Numbered from the stretch's first letter, positions 39,081-48,926 are shown. The stretch is DNA of 64,000 bases from Paramoeba atlantica (GCA_977017575.1 CDRNVI010000026.1:372001-436000); one strand, 5' to 3'. The notes: a model not told the origin generated them from the sequence alone. Translations and numbers: made by a program.

Positions 39081-40159
39081 GGAAGGGGTCTACCGATTTA
39101 TGGGACAATGATCTGGATAGGAAAAATAAAGAGGAGGCTTTTCAAAGATTTTGCAGAGAGTCTGTATTATACTTTTTATGTGAGAAAAAAGGTACGGAAA
39201 TAGTTGAAGAACACTATATTTTTTTGGAGAAACGAGTTTGTTTCTTTTTAAAATTGGCGTTGCAATGCACAAGAAATATCAAAGCGCACAACGAAGTTGC
39301 GTGCTTCTACATCAAGCTTCTATGTACTGTATGTGTTGCACCGGAGATACACATGAGCTTGTAGATCTTGGTGACATCATTTTGCAATGTATCAAACGCC
39401 AGAATGTTCTTGAAGGAAGCATATTAAACAAATAATACGCTATAGCACATATTTTGTGTCCATGTTTCAATGTTTGAAATAGGAGTATGTTATAACTGCT
39501 TTATACAGGCGGGGGCACGGAAACGGACAAGGTCCGCATTTTAGTGTCCTGGTGCCGTTTGAGCTATTTTTTGTTGCAAACGAGAGATCTGGTTCTGAAC
39601 ATCGTGTCTACGCTATTTAGAGCTCGTTTCTACTAATTATATTTTAATTAATTTCCACGCCCCTCCTAACGTTGCTTTTTACCAAAACCGGGTAACACTA
39701 GGATAGGAGGGGAGTAAATAAATTATGAGCATACTTTCTAAACCACTGACCGGATTAATGTTTTCATAGGCTCGTAGTATTTCTACCAGAAATATCAAGT
39801 GTCCCAATGGTGCTTAATATTACTACCCCCTGCTCGACGACTATCCGCATCTCTACTTCAGCTCCATACATTTTCGACCCATAAATTCAAAATAAAATTG
39901 TGCTTTTCATGTTAGAATGAAGTTAAATGCATGAAAAGACCCAAAAATAGAAACAAACGACCATAAAAGGAGCGACGTTTTTTGATCGTTTTGTTTCTAA
40001 TTTTTTAATGTTTCTATACCTCGTAATATTACCATACACTCTTAATGTTCCTTCCAGGAATATTAACCCGGACAGTGTTTTATATTCGAAGTCAAATTGT
40101 TTAGTATCTCATAAGTCACAAAACAGTTGCAATAGACAGCGAAACAATTATTGTTTTTT
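39081..40159. other. 1.1-kb intergenic region with a hairpin repeat
   Basis: No gene is convincing. It contains hairpin repeat copy 3 at 39656-39714. A motif at ~39577 (AAACGAGAGATCTGGTTC) recurs almost unchanged at ~46522. The rest is AT-rich. Confidence 0.5.
39656..39714. repeat. TAGCGTTGC hairpin repeat, copy 3
   Basis: A compact, complete-looking copy: CGCCCCTCCTAACGTTGC, then the stem TTACC/GGTAA around an A-rich loop, then CTAGGATAGGAGGGG. The outer arms CCCCTCCTA and TAGGAGGGG pair perfectly, so the whole ~57 bases can fold into one hairpin. Compared with copy 1, the arm reads CTAACGTTGC instead of CTAGCGTTGC. Confidence 0.7.
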
Positions 40160-40879
40160 ATGGATATCGATTCATCAACCACGAAGCGTGGAAAAGCAAA
40201 AGGCTGCTTACTTCCTATCGAATATAATCTTGTCCGCGTCTTTGAGAAAATAAGAAATCGCGATCCCTCATGGAGTTTGGAAAATCCGCCACGTATGTGG
40301 TCAGGAATTGAATGCAACGCAGAACAACAGCTTATTGCGTTTCGCTGGAATGAATATTATTCTCTTGACGGACCATTGATGTGGGAATTCGTGCCGACTA
40401 CACTTCAGACTATTAGTATCAGTTGTACCTTACTTAGTGGCAGTATACCGTTTGAACAACTTCCTCCAAGGTTGGAAGATTTAAGCCTCTACAGTAACAA
40501 ACTTGTAGGCAGTATTGATCTGACTAGGTTGCCTGTGACACTCTTCAACCTTTTTTTGTGTTCAAACTCCTTCTCCGGAGAGGTAGTGTTGAACGCTCTT
40601 CCTCCTCGGCTATGCCAACTGGACTTATCTGGAAACGATTTCTCGGGTGCACTTGATTTACGAAACCTTCCCGCTTCATTATCCGAACTCTACTTGCACA
40701 ACAACAAGTTTGGGGGATTCTTACACTTTGACAGGCTTCCAGTGGGTTTGAATGCTCTTACGTTGGGAACGAATGAGAATTTGACAGGTACCATTGATGC
40801 TGCGCTGCTTCCCGCATCACTCCCTATCGGCGACATTGACTACAGTGAGACTGGAATTCAACTTCTACTCGAGGGATAA
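40160..40879 (+). CDS. LRR protein 6
   Basis: A 239-residue protein from the ATG at 40160. The cap is present (EYNLVRVFEKI, DPSWSLENPPRMWSGIEC) but the first cap cysteine is Arg, so the usual disulphide cannot form. About six very regular LRR units follow: LSGSIPFEQLPPRLEDL, VGSIDLTRLPVTLFNL, SGEVVLNALPPRLCQL and SGALDLRNLPASLSEL. There is no signal peptide or membrane segment, which suggests a cytosolic protein, in line with the lost cysteine. Ends in TAA. Confidence 0.78.
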   Translation: MDIDSSTTKRGKAKGCLLPIEYNLVRVFEKIRNRDPSWSLENPPRMWSGIECNAEQQLIAFRWNEYYSLDGPLMWEFVPTTLQTISISCTLLSGSIPFEQLPPRLEDLSLYSNKLVGSIDLTRLPVTLFNLFLCSNSFSGEVVLNALPPRLCQLDLSGNDFSGALDLRNLPASLSELYLHNNKFGGFLHFDRLPVGLNALTLGTNENLTGTIDAALLPASLPIGDIDYSETGIQLLLEG

Positions 40880-40992
40880 TACTCTTAATAGTTCATGAAG
40901 ATGTTTCCTTACGAGTAAAGGAAGAACTTACAATTTCTTTCAAATTTCGCGAATATAGAAAATCTTATACTACAGATATAAATTTGGCATAC

Positions 40993-41815
40993 AGTCAGCA
41001 AAAAAAAAACTTTCGAATGTTTTGATTTTTTTTTCTTTTGTATACAGCCATTGATTAAATATCACTGTTGCGCTGGTAATGTGTGCTAAGTAGTGTAGGC
41101 ATGAGTGTCACCCAACAGCACCCATAGATAGTTCACCTCAGTTCGTTCTACCCAAGAATTAAGAATGAATTTAAAAAAATGTAGCCTTCGAAAGGTTTTT
41201 TTGCCTAACATAAACCAAACCTAACATAAATCACGTACCCGCAAGACCCCTAGCAAGATACAGTTTCTGTACCTTGTGCCCTTCCTTTCTTTTCCCGGAA
41301 AACTTCCGACCACACAACTGGAGACCAGTTGTGCGCTGTCCAGTGCTCATGGGCCGTGGCAAAGTCCATCCGAAGCTTGCGATGGCGCTTGGACAGGTAG
41401 AGCTTTCGGACACGCTTTCTACCTTTGTGTCCGAAACGGTGCATCGAAACTCGGATAGACTGAGGAACAACTTCGGCAACGCTCTCGCGGCGCAGCTGAG
41501 ATGAAACCTCTCGCGCAGAATTGCCAGAGAACACAAGTCGTCGCACACGGCGTGTGCACGGCTCGGAAAGCTTTCGAGGGAGTCCACCCTGCAGAGAGTA
41601 TCAGGCCTTTCTTGTTTTAGTATCATAGAAATTGTTGAGATGCTTAAGTTAACTGTATCAGAGATGGACCTCATAGACACGCCGCTGTCGTACTATTAGG
41701 TGACACTCATGCCTACACTACTAGCACACATTACCAGCGCACCGGTGATATTTATTCAATGACTATATACAAAAGGAAAAGAATTGAAACATTCGAAAGG
41801 TTTTTTTGCTGACTG
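40993..41815 (-). mobile_element. Tc1/mariner-type DNA transposon, internally deleted
   Basis: Ends are 117-120-bp inverted repeats (40993-41112 and 41699-41815) starting CAGTCAGCAAAAAAA, flanked by TA on both sides, the normal Tc1/mariner target duplication. The transposase remnant reads leftward from just inside the right repeat: a helix-turn-helix (MRSISDTVNLSISTISMILK) and, in a second frame, the start of the catalytic part (RHRKLRMDFATAHEHW, then NWSPVVWSE). One frameshift separates the two parts. The frame ends after the first catalytic acid, so the element is non-autonomous. It also contains the first spliced-leader-like motif at 41257-41272. Confidence 0.88.
41257..41272 (+). other. 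Spliced-leader-like 16-mer, copy 1
   Basis: GATACAGTTTCTGTAC lies inside the Tc1-type element on the strand opposite its transposase. The larger shared block (AAGATACAG... to ...TTTCTTTTCCCGGAAA, 41255-41303) recurs at 43846-43905, where a 17-base stretch is added after CTTG. No splice donor follows this copy. Confidence 0.45.
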
Positions 41816-42179
41816 TACATGTGCACCTGCAGGTACACCTGAGAATTATTTTTTACCCGAGAATTATTTTTCTTAAAGTTCCATAATGAATGGGGATTTC
41901 AAAAAATAATAGAAAAGTTTTTATTGGGTTAGAATACGTATGGTGCACTAACTGTAAACAAACTGCGATAAGAATGGCTGTATACTGGTAGAGCTGTATG
42001 ATATAAAGGGCTACATGTACTGAGAAACACAGGTCTTCGAAAGCTAAACCACAGAAAATAAAGTTTATGTTAATGCATTTCGGTTTTCGTTTAATAAGCA
42101 GTTTGCAAGCCAAAGTGGGAACAGAAAAATACTTTCCACATGGCGAATACATGATGTAGAACAGCGAGAATATGTTTTT

Positions 42180-42215
42180 TTCTTTCCTTTCTTTCTTTCT
42201 TTCTTTTCACTGTAG
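42180..42215 (+). promoter_or_regulatory. Polypyrimidine tract and AG acceptor upstream of SAR1
   Basis: About 30 bases of CTTT repeats end in CACTGTAG at 42208-42215, 32 bases before the SAR1 ATG. This is the clearest trans-splice-acceptor-like site in the window. It also shows that the in-frame ATG at 42174 lies upstream of the likely mRNA start and is not used. Confidence 0.6.
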
Positions 42216-42246
42216 TTGGTACTTTCTTTCCCCTCATCGATTACCC

Positions 42247-42840
42247 ATGGGACTTTTCGACTGGTTCTGGGACCTCCTCGCCTATCTCGGCTTTGGCGGC
42301 AAGGAGGGGAAGATTTTATTCCTTGGCCTAGACAACGCTGGCAAGACCACGTTGCTGGGGAAACTCACCACGGATGAGATCCACATCCACCGACCCACAC
42401 TTCACCCGAATGTCGAGGACCTCGCGCTTGGGGGAATTAAACTCAAGACATTTGATCTTGGAGGACACGCCGAGGCCCGACGTCTGTGGCGGGATTATTT
42501 CACGCAGTGTGACGCTGTGGTGTTTATGATTGACGCCGCGTGCCCGGAGCGCTTTCCGGAGGTCCGCGCGGAGCTGGAGCAGCTGCTGCAGGCCGAGGAG
42601 CTTCTAACGGCCCCGTTCCTACTTCTGGGGAATAAAATCGACATGGTACATCGTGCGGTGAGTGAGGAGAGTCTGAAACAGGCGCTGGGAGTTACGGGGT
42701 TCACGACCGGAAAAGCAGTAGGTGTGGTCTCGAAAAGGAGCGGGATACGTCCCGTTGAGGTTTTTATGTGTAGTGTGGTGAAACGGACCGGGTACGGGGA
42801 TGGGTTTCGCTGGCTGGCGCAGTATTTAAAAAACGTGTAG
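42247..42840 (+). CDS. SAR1: SAR1 small GTPase (COPII coat)
   Basis: A 197-residue SAR1, the GTPase that starts COPII vesicle budding from the endoplasmic reticulum. It has the amphipathic N-terminus GLFDWFWDLLAYLGF that inserts into the membrane, the P-loop GLDNAGKTT (~27-35), the effector region PTLHPNVEDL, switch II DLGGHAEARRLW (~71-82) and NKIDMV (~129). The G5 loop, usually SAL-like, reads MCSVVKRTGYGDGF, a normal SAR1 ending. The start is the ATG at 42247, supported by the acceptor site just upstream. Length is standard. Ends in TAG. Confidence 0.95.
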   Translation: MGLFDWFWDLLAYLGFGGKEGKILFLGLDNAGKTTLLGKLTTDEIHIHRPTLHPNVEDLALGGIKLKTFDLGGHAEARRLWRDYFTQCDAVVFMIDAACPERFPEVRAELEQLLQAEELLTAPFLLLGNKIDMVHRAVSEESLKQALGVTGFTTGKAVGVVSKRSGIRPVEVFMCSVVKRTGYGDGFRWLAQYLKNV

Positions 42841-43840
42841 TGCGGTGGGGAAGTGAGTAGGTCTGGAGATAGGGGGTAAATAGCGGGAAGAAAATCATTG
42901 GTCAGGCTTTCCGGAGTGTTTAAAGGAGGCACCCGGAGTCAAGGTATAAACATACGAACCGACTTGCGCTGAACAATGAGTTGTTAATGTTGCTATTTTA
43001 TGCTAATTGGGTTTTATACATGTGCTTAATTTTATTTGGGTCCTCTTTTTATATCCAAGGTTGTGAGAACGTCGCTTGTTCCTGGGTTTGTTTTTATAAT
43101 CTAGTGGCTTCGTTAGACGCGGTGATTGTTTTCAACGTAGAAGTCATTGCAGCTACGCGTTTCGTTGGGAAAATTACCTCCACCTGAACGGAGTGACTAA
43201 AACATGGGCAAGAGAAGCGGAACCACGGGTATTTGAGCCAAAAGTAGGATCAAAGTTAGTATTGTTAAGGAATCGAAGTATCGATTCATATTGCCCTTTT
43301 GGGCAGGTGAACATACATAACATACCCTTATGGGTCTCATGGGTCCGGACCCACCCGGTCCCAGGTCCGTGCGTATCCGGACTCGGGCACACCATAGAGA
43401 CGTTTCTCATACACCGTTTCTCATACAGAGTGTACATGTATCTCGCGTATCGAGAGTGGGTGAAGTAGTTGAAGGACTTCTGCAGTACTGGTATAATGTA
43501 ATACATTGTACCACTAAGGTTGTTCACTACTAAACTACTACACCACTAAGGTTGCTATACATTGTATAGCACATGTGCATGTTTTCACATTAACGGCGTT
43601 ACAGGTTAGCATACTGTGGGGGAGGGGCATGTTATGGTGCTACAGGCATGTTAACTTTTTGAACCTTCGTTTGAAAGTGATCGCACAAAAAATGGTATTG
43701 ACCTTAGTGTGAAATTAAACGCTACAAAACTTTGCTTTAAACTTTACAGCTTTCGAAACTCGCTTACTTCCTCAGGGCTTCCATTATTCCTGACTTGCAC
43801 TTTTGAAATCCACTTTTGTATAGTGCAAACATAGGCTCCT
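42841..43840. other. Intergenic region, no clear gene
   Basis: Spacer after SAR1. The phrase CACTAAGGTTG is repeated at ~43502 and ~43542, and CTATACATTGTATAG at ~43553 is a palindrome. No protein-like frame was found. Confidence 0.4.
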
Positions 43841-43845
43841 CCATA

Positions 43846-43943
43846 AAGATACAGTTTCTGTACCTTGTTGGTAAATTTTGCTAGCCCTTCCTTTCTTTTC
43901 CCGGAAACGGGCATACATTTTCCTTTTAAATGCCCGTTTCCGG
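43846..43943 (+). other. Spliced-leader-like locus, copy 2, with donor and hairpin
   Basis: GATACAGTTTCTGTAC (43848-43863) is followed by seven bases (CTTGTTG) and then GTAAATTTTG. Trypanosomatid spliced-leader genes have the same 16-mer, then a seven-base exon end (TATATTG in T. cruzi, from memory) and GT. A perfect 14-bp hairpin follows: 43901-43914 pairs with 43930-43943 around a 15-base loop. Against a working SL RNA gene: no known 5' exon half, no clear T-run terminator, and the block is related to one inside a Tc1-type element. It may be an SL RNA relic or a coincidence within transposon DNA. Confidence 0.4.
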
Positions 43944-44156
43944 CTGACGGCTAGCGGAAACTGTCCCTCTTTGTCGTGGAAGTAGGGGACGTACTTCCGA
44001 CTTTTCACCCCTCCCCGGCTCACTCCTTGAGTGAGTTTTCTTCCCTCCCCGGCTTTCTTCTTCTCGCGCCTGTCTCTTCCCGGGAGCTATGCGCCATGGT
44101 GGCCTCCCTTGAGGACCTCCGGGCGTGACTCTGCCTTGCATTATCGCGAGGCAGCG

Positions 44157-44305
44157 GTCGGTTGCAGTGCGCCCCTCCGGCTGCGTAAAGAGATGGTGAG
44201 TTGCCTGGACCACCTCTACCGACTGGGACCGAGTCGGTTGCAGTACGCCCCTCCGGCTGCGTAAAGAGAGGGCGAGTTGCCTGGACCCCCTCTACCGACA
44301 GAGTC
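44157..44305. repeat. Two 76-bp tandem copies
   Basis: Two copies with period 76 begin GTCGGTTGCAG at 44157 and 44233 and share CGCCCCTCCGGCTGCGTAAAG and GAGTTGCCTGGACC. They lie in a GC-rich island (about 43930-44400) unlike the AT-rich DNA around it, so the island may belong to an unidentified mobile element. Confidence 0.75.
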
Positions 44306-44786
44306 CGTGTCGAACCCCCTTTGGCGACATCCGTTGTGGGCGGATTATGTGCCGATGATATCGGCCGTCGCAGTAAGGGGATTATCTCTGCGCCAAAGAG
44401 CGCATGATAAACAAATGATAAACAAGCGGGTCTGTTGGTACAGTTAGGCTTGGTAAATTAATGACGCTGTTGCTCCACGCAGCTACAACTCCATGCGAAC
44501 CATCGACTCCAATCTTGTGGATTAAGTGCTGCACGAACGCTGCAATTAAGGACAACGAAAGTAATGCACTTCTTAGTAGGAGTAGAAAAATTCATTAGAT
44601 AATAGTCCATTAGGTAACAAAAGCGAAGTTTTATCGAAAAAGGAAGAACTACACTATACAGAATTTCGGGGGGAAAAATTTCCTTTTCACCTTATTTCTT
44701 TACTATCTAGTAGCATGTGGATGAGAAATTAATTCTTTGTAGGATTTTCTTCGTCTTAAAATTTAGTTGATGTTCGGGTACTCCAC
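44306..44786. other. Intergenic region, no feature seen
   Basis: The end of the GC-rich island is followed by AT-rich spacer up to the next LRR gene. No gene recognised. Confidence 0.45.
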
Positions 44787-45548
44787 ATGGCAGAGACTTT
44801 GCTGCGACAAAATCGCTTAGGAAAAGCGCGAGCCAAACTGCCAGACGAATACCATTTAGCTCAATTCCTACAGAAAATTGACAACAAACATCCCTCCTGG
44901 ACGACGAATACTCCCGTATGCAAATGGCATAATATAGAGTGTGATGCCAACGGTGAAATTTTTCGAATTAATTGGACAATGCTCTCTCTCGACGGAACAC
45001 CGCATTGGACCCATCTATCAAATATAAAGTGCATTTTCATATTCCTTAACAGTAACAAACTACTGGAAGATATCGTGTTGAAATGGTTACCCCCGAACAT
45101 TCGACTTTTCAATGGTAGAGGCAACAAGTTTGGTGGCGGTTTAAATTTGAACGAACTGCCGAAACAGATAGAAAGCCTGCAATTAGATAGCTGCCACCTA
45201 CGCGGGACCATTTCTCTACACGATCTGCCCCATGGATTTCAGTCGCTGCAGTTAGGGCAAAATCAGCTCTCGGGTTGTCTTGACTTTCGAGCGTTACCTG
45301 TCTCAATCAACTTGTTGGGTTTCTCATACAACAACTTTTCAGGACCTGTAGATTTACATATTCTTCCATATTACATCCTTTTATGGTTAGACAACAATCC
45401 GAATCTCTGCGGAGAGTTTGATCCAATACGCTTCGAACGCAGCATTAACACTTATGGCACACAAATCAAGAAACTCCCGCCTCGCGGTTCTTATAGTTGC
45501 TTTTTGTCTCTGCGATATGTTTTTGACTCCGATATCTGGAGGTTTTAG
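44787..45548 (+). CDS. LRR protein 7
   Basis: A 253-residue protein from an ATG. The cap is well kept (LGKARAKLPDEYHLAQFLQKI, HPSWTTNTPVCKWHNIEC) with both cysteines. About seven LRR units follow, including FGGGLNLNELPKQIESL, RGTISLHDLPHGFQSL and SGCLDFRALPVSINLL. The C-terminal ~35 residues leave the LRR pattern and contain YSCFLSLRYVF, which may close the ladder. No signal peptide is visible. Ends in TAG. Confidence 0.77.
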   Translation: MAETLLRQNRLGKARAKLPDEYHLAQFLQKIDNKHPSWTTNTPVCKWHNIECDANGEIFRINWTMLSLDGTPHWTHLSNIKCIFIFLNSNKLLEDIVLKWLPPNIRLFNGRGNKFGGGLNLNELPKQIESLQLDSCHLRGTISLHDLPHGFQSLQLGQNQLSGCLDFRALPVSINLLGFSYNNFSGPVDLHILPYYILLWLDNNPNLCGEFDPIRFERSINTYGTQIKKLPPRGSYSCFLSLRYVFDSDIWRF

Positions 45549-45782
45549 GAAAACGAATTGTATCTCCTTTTTTTACCTATGCTACTCTATTAATCTGATT
45601 TCCCAAAATCTTTATAAGCCAAAATTCGAGTTATTGTCCCTAGAAGGGACAATGAGAAAGAAAATCCTAACCAGTAAACGATAAAAAATATACTCAAAGA
45701 TAATTATGGAGATAGGGCTTTTTCAACTGAGTTCTTAAAGGACAACCTATCATAACAGTCCCACCCTTTAACTTTAGATAAG
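45549..45782. other. Intergenic region before the SINE-like repeat
   Basis: AT-rich spacer, no gene recognised. Confidence 0.4.
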
Positions 45783-46140
45783 GCGGAGGTGGCGGAGTGG
45801 CAAGAATTCAAAGTTTGAAGCACATGGTGCTCAGACGGCGAGTTCAAACCCGCTCATCGCAATATTCCTGGCGGCCTCACTCTAAAAGGCTGGGCTGATA
45901 ACCGACTAGGCCCAGTACTCGGAGGACCGTCCCGGACCCTCCCCTCAGGGAACCAGCTCCCTTACCCGGCTTAAACCTCTTGGGTAAGCCGTGTTGACGT
46001 ACAATTCGTCGACGCAGCGTGTTGGCAACAGCACGTTGGTGCCGCCTTGGGCAAGCGGAAACTGGTAGAGGACGTCGGCCTCGGAACTTCCAAATCTGTC
46101 TGTGAAGGGTCTGGCTTGCCAGTGACCATCCGGAGCAATC
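45783..46140 (+). repeat. SINE-like interspersed repeat, copy 2, tRNA-like head
   Basis: The first ~80 bases look like a tRNA with a long variable arm. GGTGGCGGAGTGGC resembles a leucine-tRNA D-arm and the pol III A box, and GAGTTCAAACCCGCTC resembles the B box. The acceptor ends do not pair, so it is not a working tRNA. The remaining ~280 bases match copy 1 at 5588-5930, including the CGGCTTA/TAAGCCG hairpin and the end CAGTGACCATCCGGAG. This order (tRNA-like head, unrelated body) is that of a tRNA-derived SINE. Confidence 0.7.
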
Positions 46141-46890
46141 TGGAATGATTTGGATTTTTTAACTTTAGTTCAGGTGGAGTTCAGGAGTATACATGCCTTA
46201 TATGAGGGTAGGCGAAAATGTCGGGGTGTGTGAATCGAAAATACTAAGAATAATAAAGCGTCGTAGAAGCCTAATAGAGGTTGAAATGGATTTTTTTAGG
46301 GTGGAAAATTTTCAGACCCCCCTTATACTTTAGTTTTCCCCAAAACAAGTGAAGTACAAAGGGTCACAGTAATACCACTCTGCCCTCGATTATCGAAAAG
46401 CATAGGTGAGCAAAAACAGTTCAGCAATAAAGAGGAACACAACAATACAGTTCGCGTTATATTGATACATCCCCCCCCCCGGAAATTGGCGTTTCTTGTC
46501 CATTTTTGCTTATTTTTATTGTAAACGAGAGATCTCGTTCGCATAAGACGTTAGCCGTAGCTCCCCCCTGGAACGTAGTTAAGAGTGTCTGACTTACGTG
46601 TGTCTCACACAAGACAAAACATGGTAAAAAAATTAATTCGTCTCTTTCTGGGAGATGTTTGCGAGAAAATTTATGTATGAGGGTGAGATTTTTATTCCTT
46701 TGCGCTCCATGTAGTTATACCACCGCAATTATAAATTTAAATACACTATATCACCTATTAGATTCTCTTCTGGCATGGTACACTTATCTGATGCACACCA
46801 TATGAATACGTGTCTTATGGAAAAGCCTACATTCCTTCACTGCAAAACCGTGACACGATTACATCTTCGCTGCACGTTTTAGGTCAAACT
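46141..46890. other. Intergenic region, no clear gene
   Basis: AT-rich spacer with a C10 run near 46470 and the motif AAACGAGAGATCTCGTTC near 46522 (almost repeated at 39.58 kb). No gene recognised. Confidence 0.45.
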
Positions 46891-48567
46891 ATGAAATTCA
46901 AAACTATGTGCAGTGCACCTGGTAAACGGTGGTACCTTTCTTTATCGTTTCCCCAGCATCATGAAAGATTCATTTCCGTTCACTTACCTCTTACCGACGA
47001 GCGATTCAACCATTCTTTAGTTCAGTCCAATTCTTTACACAGACTTCACGTTGTTGAGCACCTCTCCCCAAGCTACACAGCACTGATTTCTCCATCCGGA
47101 TTTTCGAGATCATTCCCTCGGTTGGATAGCAAAGAGTCTTCCATAGCCTCACGCGACACGCTGAAACCTCCCCTTCTCATATACCCTGTTCCTCGTTCAA
47201 AGCGAAATAGTATCTCAAGTAGCATTCCTTCATTATCATCGAGCGTTTTTCCTCGTTGCACCACCTCGTTATCCATCCCTTTTTTCTTCCCTTTCCGGAC
47301 CTACACCGCCAAACATGACACATCGCGTGTCCCCACTTCTCCACCTCACCCTCCTACACCACTAAATCCTAAAGCCCCGCACAAACAAACCCGTCTTCAA
47401 AAATCAGAAAAAATGACTCCCAGTGCAAAGGAGGACAAAAGGGCTTCTCCTAAAAATCCAAATTCGGAAAAGGCACCAAACCTGAAAAGTTCCAAAAAGG
47501 CGGAAAATGTACAACATGTGAAAACTACGCCTCACGCGAAATCTCCACCCCCTTCGGACCTCCCTGAAACCCCACCCCCCTCCCCCCCTTCCGAGCCCCC
47601 CTGCGCCAACCCGCCCCCCTCCCCTCCCCCCCTCGCCTCCACCGCCTCCGCGCTCGAGACCGACCTCGTGCTGGCCCACTCCGCGGCCTGCCTCCGTGCG
47701 GAGGGCCGGGAGCACCAGATCGAGCCCCTGGTCTGGGCCGAGGACACCCACTACCCCCCCATCCTCAGCCGCCCCGGGCAGCGCAGCGTCTACTACCACA
47801 TGGACGACCTCCCCCCCCACGTCTCCCCGCTCTACCCCTACCTCCACTCCCAGCGCCGTGAGTTCTTCCAAACCGAACGCAACAAAAGGCCCTGGAGCCA
47901 AACCCTCTTTCGTTTCGGTTTCTTTTTTCTAAGTTTTATTTTGTTTGTTTATGCGCTGGTCGCGGCGGAGGTTTGGATTCACCAGCCCCGGGATGTGCTG
48001 CTGATGCGGGAGGAGATGCTACAGAACGCGTATGGGAGAGTGCTGGAGCTGGGCGCGGGGCAGGGCTCCAATGTGGGGCTGTACCCGTACCCCGCCCATG
48101 AGGTGTGGATGATGGATCAGGATGTGGTGTTGCTGCGACGGTTGGAGGCTCGACTGCCGCGGACCTCGTTCCCGGGGTATCATATTTTGCAGCAAAAGGT
48201 GGAGGATTTGGAACGGATTCCGAGTGGGTCGTTTGATACGGTGGTGGATTCGTATGGGTTGTGTCACTATCGGGATCCGGTGAGTGTGTTGCGGGAGGTG
48301 CAGCGGATTGTGAAGCCCACGGGGGTGATACTGTTGCTGGAACATGGACGAACGGAGTACCCCTGGGTGAATGCGTTCTTGGATTTTTATGCGGATCGGC
48401 ACGCGGAGAAAACGGCGGGGTGTCGATGGAATCGACCGGTGGAGGAGTTCGTGAAGGAGTCCGGGATGGTGATAAAGGATCTGAGGAGGAAACACTTTGG
48501 GGTGAGCTTGTATTGCGTGGGGTATCCAACGGAAGGGGCGGGGGCAAGTAAGGAGGCAGGGGGGTAG
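46891..48567 (+). CDS. Membrane-anchored methyltransferase (OMS1-like)
   Basis: A ~558-residue protein from the ATG at 46891 (open upstream from a GTG); ATG 47413 is an alternative start. The first ~300 residues are Ser/Pro/Lys-rich and low in complexity. A hydrophobic segment follows (FFFLSFILFVYALVAAEVW, ~342-363), then a class I S-adenosylmethionine-dependent methyltransferase: VLELGAGQGSN (motif I, ~383), the acidic end of strand 2 in VWMMDQD, SFDTVVDSYGLCHYRDP and GVILLLEHGR. A membrane segment just before the domain matches the OMS1 type of the mitochondrial inner membrane; METTL7-like is the alternative. Substrate unknown. Confidence 0.75.
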   Translation: MKFKTMCSAPGKRWYLSLSFPQHHERFISVHLPLTDERFNHSLVQSNSLHRLHVVEHLSPSYTALISPSGFSRSFPRLDSKESSIASRDTLKPPLLIYPVPRSKRNSISSSIPSLSSSVFPRCTTSLSIPFFFPFRTYTAKHDTSRVPTSPPHPPTPLNPKAPHKQTRLQKSEKMTPSAKEDKRASPKNPNSEKAPNLKSSKKAENVQHVKTTPHAKSPPPSDLPETPPPSPPSEPPCANPPPSPPPLASTASALETDLVLAHSAACLRAEGREHQIEPLVWAEDTHYPPILSRPGQRSVYYHMDDLPPHVSPLYPYLHSQRREFFQTERNKRPWSQTLFRFGFFFLSFILFVYALVAAEVWIHQPRDVLLMREEMLQNAYGRVLELGAGQGSNVGLYPYPAHEVWMMDQDVVLLRRLEARLPRTSFPGYHILQQKVEDLERIPSGSFDTVVDSYGLCHYRDPVSVLREVQRIVKPTGVILLLEHGRTEYPWVNAFLDFYADRHAEKTAGCRWNRPVEEFVKESGMVIKDLRRKHFGVSLYCVGYPTEGAGASKEAGG

Positions 48568-48926
48568 AAGGAGGATCTCTCTACAAATAGATATCCCATC
48601 GAAGGATAATACGGCTCCTGGTGGGTGTTTAAATCTGTTTTTCCGTTCGGCAGACTTAAATATTGTTTGAACAAAAGAAGTCCTTTGAAAGTGTTTTCGT
48701 ATAAGACAGAGGTTAGTTACATGTAGTGTAGTCATGCTATAATTAGCTTTTGGTTTGCTGTACGTATAGTATTGTTCAGAATACCGTTCCCCTAAGCATT
48801 CATTTATCGTTACTCTAAGAAGCACTTCATAGCCTCCTTTTTACGTCAAGGTCACGACTCGAAGTGTAAATTGTGCCTATAATATAAACAACTTTTTTGT
48901 ATTATTCAAACAACGTACTGGTTGCT
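48568..48926. other. Intergenic region, no feature seen
   Basis: AT-rich spacer between the methyltransferase and the next LRR gene; no repeat recognised. Confidence 0.45.

Noticed and set aside
42981-43187. Small hydrophobic protein after SAR1
   Set aside because: Composition follows from T-rich DNA; no leader or conserved feature supports it.
43926-44213. Minus-strand 95-residue frame in the GC-rich island
   Set aside because: Open only because of the GC-rich composition; the tandem duplication is not in frame with a protein repeat.
45783-45862. A functional leucine tRNA gene
   Set aside because: A- and B-box-like sequences are present but the acceptor ends do not pair and the copy at 5.9 kb shares the downstream body, so a SINE head fits better.
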